DNA from: an uncultured Desulfotomaculum sp.
GTDB taxonomy: Bacteria > Bacillota > Desulfotomaculia > Desulfotomaculales > Desulfotomaculaceae
DNA: 39,092 nucleotides
Assembly (NCBI GenBank): GCA_946411205.1
Contig: CAMKDG010000020.1
Location: 1-39,092 of the forward strand
Reading direction: 5' to 3'
The first letter of the stretch is position 1; the number at the start of each line of letters is the position of its first letter. Position numbers and translations under genes: made by a program. Shown piece after piece: positions 34,930 to 39,092 of this stretch. The notes beneath the pieces were generated by a model, which was not told where the DNA came from, did not search any database, and worked only from the letters and a program-made list of their open reading frames with translations.

Positions 34930-35862
34930 ATGAAAGTTGACAGGCTTGTTAGCATTATTATGATACTCCTTGATAAAGAGCGTATAGGCGCACAGGAGTT
35001 AGCAGATATATTTGAAGTTTCACCCCGCACCATCTACCGCGACATAGACACTATCAACATGGCGGGTATTCCTGTTTGCTCAACATCGGGAGTGGGCGGC
35101 GGCTTTGAAATCATGCAGAAATACAAGATTGATAGAAAGTTTTTTTCGACTGCCGACCTTTCCGCTATCTTGATGGGGCTTTCCAGTCTTTCCAATATAA
35201 TACGAGGTAGTGAACTGGTAAACGCCCTTGCGAAAGTCAAGAGTTTTATCCCGGCCGACAGAGCGAAAGACATTGAATTAAAAGCAAATCAAATATATAT
35301 AGATTTAAGTCTGTGGATAGGAAACAGGAACGTACAACCATATTTAGAAATTATCAAAACAGCTTTACAGGAAAGCAAGCTAATTTCATTTGAATATGCA
35401 GACCGCTACGGAAATAAAACCGCACGAGCAGTGGAGCCATGTCAGCTTGTATTGAAAAGTAGTCATTGGTATTTTCAAGGGTATTGCTATAAAAGAAATG
35501 ATTTTCGCTTATTCAGACTATCTCGCATATCAAACCTACAAATGAAAGATGAATCTTTTACACCACGAGATTATCAAAAACCACAATTGGATTTTTCTGA
35601 TATTTTGGAAAGCATGCAAACAAAAATCAAAATTCGTATTCATAAATCTGTCATGGACAGGGTACTTGATTATTGCACTTATGAACACTTTTCACCAGAC
35701 GGTAATGAGCATTACATTGTTTGTTTTCCTTTCATAGAGAATGACTACTACTACAATATTCTTTTCAGTTTTGGGGATAAATGCGAGTGTTTAGAGCCGT
35801 TACATATCCGCACAGAAATGAAGCGTAGAATACATGATATAGCTACCTTATACGAAAACTAA
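34930..35862 (+). CDS. HTH-WYL domain transcriptional regulator
   Basis: ATG 34930 follows GAAAGGCGG. 310 residues. The N-terminal HTH_11 winged helix (1-60) is RLVSIIMILLDKERIGAQELADIFEVSPRTIYRDIDTI. The WYL domain (about 140-225) carries ISFEYADRYGNKTARAVEPCQL, SSHWYFQGYC and FRLFRLSRIS, and the WCX-like C-terminus follows. This is the YafY/DeoR-type regulator. WYL domains sense ligands, often nucleotides. It probably controls the divergent DJ-1/PfpI gene. Confidence 0.9.
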   Translation: MKVDRLVSIIMILLDKERIGAQELADIFEVSPRTIYRDIDTINMAGIPVCSTSGVGGGFEIMQKYKIDRKFFSTADLSAILMGLSSLSNIIRGSELVNALAKVKSFIPADRAKDIELKANQIYIDLSLWIGNRNVQPYLEIIKTALQESKLISFEYADRYGNKTARAVEPCQLVLKSSHWYFQGYCYKRNDFRLFRLSRISNLQMKDESFTPRDYQKPQLDFSDILESMQTKIKIRIHKSVMDRVLDYCTYEHFSPDGNEHYIVCFPFIENDYYYNILFSFGDKCECLEPLHIRTEMKRRIHDIATLYEN

Positions 35863-35930
35863 AACAAGAAGTCTATTCTCATATTTACAATACTTTATGG
35901 TCGCTATATTGTACTATTTCGTTGTTTCCG

Positions 35931-36230
35931 CTAAATGGTAAGCAAGCCTGTACTGATGAAGCCAATCGTCATTACCCGCTTTTGCGGCGGAAACATTTCT
36001 ACAGCATAGGCGAGGGCTACCGGTGAAAAGGTTTCCGCCGCTGCCCCCTGGATACTCAGCCAGGACAGGTCAGTAATTAAACCCATAAGTAAAGAAATTA
36101 CAGATAAAACGGATAATCCGGGCCAGAATAGAACTAGTATGATGAAAAAGCCTGCTCCCATGCCGATGTGATTGTTAATTATGTCTTTAATTTTTGCCAG
36201 CAGCAGGGCAACTATTTTGACACTTTTCAT
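35931..36230 (-). pseudogene. Remnant of an MFS transporter gene
   Basis: The minus-strand frame has a hydrophobic helix (GAGFFIILVLFWPGLSVLSV), then LLMGLITDLSWLSIQGAAA and VALAYAVEMFPPQKRVMTIGFISTGLL, which resembles the helix 3-5 part of an MFS drug-efflux carrier. It stops after about 100 residues (TAG at 35931), where a full carrier has about 400. The start has no binding site. It looks like an internal piece left by deletion. Confidence 0.6.
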
Positions 36231-36270
36231 ATTATCCGCATACGGATGCGGATATAAGGTAATAAAAGGG

Positions 36271-36298
36271 TTGACAAAAGTGGACACGAACGTATACT
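36271..36298 (+). promoter_or_regulatory. Sigma-A promoter of the ribB unit
   Basis: TTGACA (36271-36276) and TATACT (36293-36298) are spaced by 16 bp, just before the second FMN riboswitch. Confidence 0.85.
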
Positions 36299-36310
36299 TA
36301 CAAATAACGA

Positions 36311-36455
36311 CTTATTCTCAGGGCGGGGCGAAATTCCCCACCGGCGGTATCTCAGTTATACTGAGGAGCCCGCGAGCGCTCTTTAACTTTAAAGAGGTCA
36401 GCAGAACTGGTAAAAAGCCAGTGCCGACGGTATAGTCCGGATGGAAGAGGATAAG
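36311..36455 (+). promoter_or_regulatory. Second FMN riboswitch (RFN element), upstream of ribB
   Basis: P1 pairs CTTATTCTC with GAGGATAAG (one G-U). Conserved blocks: GGGGCGAAATTCC, CACCGGCGGT, AGCCCGCGAGCGC, ACTGGTAAAAAGCCAGTGCCGACGG given here in parts (ACTGGTAAAAAGCC, GCCGACGGT), and AGTCCGGATGGAAGAGG. No clear terminator stem with a T run follows before ribB, so control may act on translation. Confidence 0.95.
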
Positions 36456-36565
36456 GCAGTCAGTCAAAATCTGCTCTTTATTTAATTTATTTGGCATGAG
36501 CACATGCTGTCTGCCTGGTGTGCCCTGATTCAAGTAAGTCCGACTAGTAATTAGGAGGAGATACT

Positions 36566-37210
36566 GTGAATCAAAATTTGTTAACCCAATTTGGAGATGC
36601 GACCACAAGAGTGGAGGCCGCGCTTGACGCATTACGTAGTGGACAAGGCATTTTAGTCACCGATGATGAAAACAGGGAAAATGAAGGGGATATCTTTTTT
36701 GCCGCTGAGTCTTTGACAAATGAGCAAATGGCCCTGTTAATCCGCGAGGGTAGTGGGATTGTGTGTTTGTGTTTACCGGAAGAAAGGGTCCAGGCTTTAG
36801 AGTTACCAATGATGGTAGAAGTGAACACAAGCAGTTTTGAAACTCCTTTTACTGTTTCTATTGAGGCGGCAAGCGGAGTTACAACGGGTGTTTCTGCTGC
36901 TGACCGTGTGACTACCGTAAAAGCCGCAATTGCTGACCCTGTAAGACCAGACTTGCTGCGACGTCCCGGGCATATTTTTCCACTGCGGGCCAAGCGGGGC
37001 GGTGTAATGGAACGACAGGGGCACACAGAAGCGAATGTGGACTTAATGCGAATGGCAGGTTTAAAACCTTATGGTGTATTGTGTGAATTAACAAATTCCG
37101 ATGGTACAATGGCGCGATTACCTGAAATCGTGGCATTTGCTGAGAAAAATAATATGCCAGTAGTCACGATTAGTGATATCATTACGTATCAAATGGAAAC
37201 GGGAAGATAG
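36566..37210 (+). CDS. ribB: Standalone 3,4-dihydroxy-2-butanone 4-phosphate synthase RibB
   Basis: GTG 36566 follows AGGAGGAGATACT. 214 residues, the length of E. coli RibB. The start [25 protein letters not shown] and segments [40 protein letters not shown] and [25 protein letters not shown] follow the E. coli protein closely from memory. The catalytic [10 protein letters not shown] and HTE motifs are intact. It makes the four-carbon riboflavin precursor, duplicating the RibBA N-terminal half. There is no GTP cyclohydrolase II domain. Transfer from a proteobacterial source is likely; that is inference. Confidence 0.95.
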   Translation: MNQNLLTQFGDATTRVEAALDALRSGQGILVTDDENRENEGDIFFAAESLTNEQMALLIREGSGIVCLCLPEERVQALELPMMVEVNTSSFETPFTVSIEAASGVTTGVSAADRVTTVKAAIADPVRPDLLRRPGHIFPLRAKRGGVMERQGHTEANVDLMRMAGLKPYGVLCELTNSDGTMARLPEIVAFAEKNNMPVVTISDIITYQMETGR

Positions 37211-37255
37211 ACGCTCGAAATAAGTACATGTTGCTGTGGATACAATAATAAATTC

Positions 37256-37291
37256 AAGGAGAAATGTCAAAAATGGCATTTCTCCTTTTTT
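37256..37291 (+). terminator. Terminator after ribB
   Basis: AAGGAGAAATG / CATTTCTCCTT form an 11-bp perfect stem followed by TTTT. Confidence 0.88.
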
Positions 37292-37401
37292 ATGAAGCCC
37301 ACAGGTAGCATATATAAGAAAAAGTTTCGCCGGGCTCTGTGATGAAAATCCAGCAATATCAATATCCATGGCGTTAGAGCGCCTGATTGATATTGACATC
37401 T

Positions 37402-37428
37402 AAAGGCGTGGTACAAGACCACGCCTTT
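37402..37428 (+). terminator. Isolated terminator-like hairpin before the small ORF
   Basis: AAAGGCGTGGT / ACCACGCCTTT pair perfectly over 11 bp with a 5-nt loop. The T run is weak (AACTTTTG). It may mark the original end of the recG-side transcript or of the inserted segment. Confidence 0.6.
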
Positions 37429-37496
37429 AACTTTTGTTAACATTTGCCGTGTATGATCAAATCTTCTTACCAAATAATAAACCAGAGGTGATGATC

Positions 37497-37670
37497 TTGC
37501 AAAATAAGAACAAAGAAAATTTGTTAAAACAACGAGCCGATAATCCTCTTCGTTTTGAAGTGGGCCAAGAGATTGGCTTCATCGATGAAGGTAACAAAAT
37601 TGGCCTTACCCAACCGACGACCGGAGCAGATGCCTTAACCAAAACAGATCATGGTAATGCTAATGATTAA
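37497..37670 (+). CDS. 57-residue hydrophilic protein next to gpr
   Basis: I chose TTG 37497 because AGAGGTGAT lies at the right distance; ATG 37491 overlaps that site. The protein starts MQNKNKENLLKQRADNPLRF and is polar, with GQEIGFIDEG, GLTQPTTGADALTK and no Cys. Its TAA overlaps the gpr stop on the other strand by two bases. Position and composition suggest a spore-related small protein, but it lacks the alpha/beta SASP motifs, so this is only a guess. Confidence 0.62.
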   Translation: MQNKNKENLLKQRADNPLRFEVGQEIGFIDEGNKIGLTQPTTGADALTKTDHGNAND

Positions 37671-38653
37671 TGCAGGTAATTGGTGTATTCCTCCACGGTA
37701 ATGGAAGGATGCAGGGCGATAGAAATACCACCGGCGATGATCTTGGCAGTATTTTCAATGAGTGTATCGATTTCCTTGGGAGTTACCATCAATTGTCCTG
37801 AGGTATAGGGCTGTAAAATGGCATTGACAATGGGTTGGAATGCCTCTGAATTCATCTTTTGATAAATACTTAGCATTTGGGGCTCGTTTTTGGTTTGTTC
37901 CACCAAACGATCCAAAGTTTCGCCGGCAATTACTGCGGCGGGAATCACTGTCGGCACCCCAATGGCGATTACAGGGACCCCCATGCTCTCCTGATTAATG
38001 CCTGCCCGTTTATTACCAATACCGGAGCCGGGTGCAATCCCTGTATCCGCCAATTGGATGGTGGTGCCAATACGTTCTGCAGAGCGAGATGCAAGAGCAT
38101 CTACCGCAATGACCAATTCCGGCTTAACCTTGTCTACCACGCCTTTGATAATTTCCGCGGTTTCTATGCCGGTAAGCCCAAGGACACCGGGCGATAGAGC
38201 ACTAACCGAACGCATGCCGCCTTTTATTTCTTCCGGTGCATAGTTATACATGTGTCTGGTAACCAGAGTCATACCAACTACTTTGGGTCCCAAGGCATCG
38301 GGGGTGGCATTCCAGTTGCCAAGTCCTACTACCAGAACATTGGCATGCTCTGGTAAATGAATGAGGGTAGCTAATTGCTTGCCCAGAACTTCCACCACTT
38401 CCTGGTGGGCTTGACGATTATTCTCCCGAATAACCGGAGCTTCAATGGTAATATAATTACCACGGGGTTTACCCATGAGTTGCTCTGCGTATTCTTCCAC
38501 AATGCGAACGATAGTTACAGTGGCTTGATCGTAACTTTCTTTGTCCATAATGCAGCCGGGTATTTCTTGGCCTGTTTGGCCACGGATAATTTCCCGGGCT
38601 TCCACTGCCAAGTCTAGATTAATCTGATTGGTTTTGTAAAAATTAATATCCAA
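37667..38653 (-). CDS. gpr: Spore germination protease GPR
   Basis: I chose TTG 38653, 8 nt after CAGGGGGA; ATG 38674 and the longer frame lack a site. 328 residues. GPR features: LDLAVEAREII at the N-terminus, YITIEAPVIRE, VLVVGLGNWNATPDALGPKVV, SALSPGVLGLTGIETAEII, VIAVDALASRS, and GIAPGSGIGNKRAGI with PVIAIGVPTVI. GPR degrades alpha/beta SASPs in germinating spores and is made as a zymogen; its presence marks an endospore former. Convergent with the small ORF, with no terminator between them. Confidence 0.95.
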   Translation of the reverse strand: MDINFYKTNQINLDLAVEAREIIRGQTGQEIPGCIMDKESYDQATVTIVRIVEEYAEQLMGKPRGNYITIEAPVIRENNRQAHQEVVEVLGKQLATLIHLPEHANVLVVGLGNWNATPDALGPKVVGMTLVTRHMYNYAPEEIKGGMRSVSALSPGVLGLTGIETAEIIKGVVDKVKPELVIAVDALASRSAERIGTTIQLADTGIAPGSGIGNKRAGINQESMGVPVIAIGVPTVIPAAVIAGETLDRLVEQTKNEPQMLSIYQKMNSEAFQPIVNAILQPYTSGQLMVTPKEIDTLIENTAKIIAGGISIALHPSITVEEYTNYLH

Positions 38654-38765
38654 ATATAATTCCCCCTGTTCCATGATAACGTACAACCATATCCTGTTCT
38701 TCCTGGGCATTATTTATGCAAATCTTGTCTTATATGTAAAAAAATCGATTTTTTTCTATCAATAT

Positions 38766-38773
38766 GCTATAAT
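38766..38773 (+). promoter_or_regulatory. Extended -10 promoter of rsmD
   Basis: The sequence GCTATAAT with T at 38765 gives TGCTATAAT, an extended -10 with consensus TATAAT (38768-38773). There is no good -35. It lies between divergent gpr and rsmD. Confidence 0.55.
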
Positions 38774-38824
38774 GTTGAGTTGAGAGAATATAGGTGTTTT
38801 CCTAAGAAAGGAATCAGTTTTGTA

Positions 38825-39092
38825 TTGAGAATTATCGCCGGTACCGCTAGAGGTCGCAACCTAAAAAGTCCTAAGGGGATGTCCACCAGACCAACCTCAG
38901 ACCGAGTAAGGGAGGCCTTGTTTAACATAATAACTCCTTATGTGCCTGACTCTCGTTTTTTGGATCTTTTTAGTGGGACAGGCGCAGTGGGCATAGAAGC
39001 ACTTAGCCGAGGTGCAGCAAAGGCTGTCTTGGTGGAGAAGGACCGTAGTACCACCAAAATTATTTTGGAAAATTTGGATCTTTGCCGACTGA
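38825..39092 (+). CDS. rsmD: 16S rRNA (guanine966-N2)-methyltransferase RsmD, 5' part
   Basis: The frame from TTG 38825 reads MRIIAGTARGRNLKSPKG, then STRPTSDRVREALFNIITPYV and SAM motif I FLDLFSGTGAVGIEALSRGA, then VLVEKDR. This is the classic RsmD N-terminus. About 89 codons are visible before the window ends with no stop. AAAGGAA lies about 12 nt upstream of TTG, a loose spacing. RsmD methylates G966 of 16S rRNA. coaD commonly follows rsmD in bacteria. Confidence 0.92.
   Translation, partial: MRIIAGTARGRNLKSPKGMSTRPTSDRVREALFNIITPYVPDSRFLDLFSGTGAVGIEALSRGAAKAVLVEKDRSTTKIILENLDLCRL

Noticed and set aside
1..39092. CRISPR arrays, insertion sequences and rRNA genes
   Set aside because: No regular repeat-spacer pattern, no transposase and no rRNA segment were seen.

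Overview
The window looks like chromosome of a low-GC, endospore-forming, anaerobic Firmicute, most likely of the Desulfotomaculum/Desulforamulus (Peptococcaceae) type. The basis is the germination protease gpr, a SleB/CwlJ-type cortex hydrolase, DegS/DegU, a PduL-AckA acetate pathway, Bacillus-like PhoP boxes, frequent TTG/GTG starts behind strong AGGAGG sites, and tRNA genes with encoded CCA. The assignment rests on reading the sequence, not on a database search.

Layout. 1-3064: accessory-looking, AT-rich stretch with a truncated ORF and a 774-aa protein joining a NERD-like PD-(D/E)xK nuclease core to a C-terminal SEC-C zinc motif, ending beside tRNA-Pro(TGG). 3480-6639: a membrane-anchored, degenerate alkaline-phosphatase-superfamily protein facing a degS-degU pair. 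6931-9704: phosphate-uptake operon pstS-pstC-pstA behind five PhoP-box repeats at exact 11-bp spacing, with no pstB, closed by a very long hairpin. 9773-15344: a 46-aa acidic protein, a DnaD-domain protein, a LysM-SleB hydrolase converging on a LysM-superoxide dismutase fusion, a class A penicillin-binding protein and three small minus-strand genes. 15495-21097: tRNA-Pro(CGG), a methyltransferase, a divergent LysR/EamA pair, a 7TM-PAS-GGDEF diguanylate cyclase and a small membrane protein. 21285-21381: an unusual 97-nt tRNA with a Cys anticodon, an 8-bp acceptor stem and a long variable arm. 21520-27299: MFS transporter, EcsC-family protein, pduL-ackA, a 20-codon ORF with a perfect Shine-Dalgarno, and a beta-propeller lipoprotein.

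27500-31304 is a complete riboflavin operon (ribD-ribE-ribBA-ribH) under an FMN riboswitch. rpmB and recG follow. 33844-37430, between recG and a small gene next to gpr, looks like a variable insertion: a DJ-1/PfpI protein divergent from a WYL regulator, an MFS remnant, and a second FMN riboswitch driving a standalone, enterobacterial-looking ribB. The window ends in gpr and the start of rsmD.

Themes: phosphate sensing (Pho boxes, pst, phosphatase-like protein), sporulation and cell wall (SleB-like, LysM-SOD, PBP, gpr), and flavin supply (two riboswitch-controlled loci). The most unusual items are the Sec-like Cys tRNA, the nuclease/SEC-C protein next to a tRNA, the LysM-SOD fusion and the second riboswitch-ribB unit.
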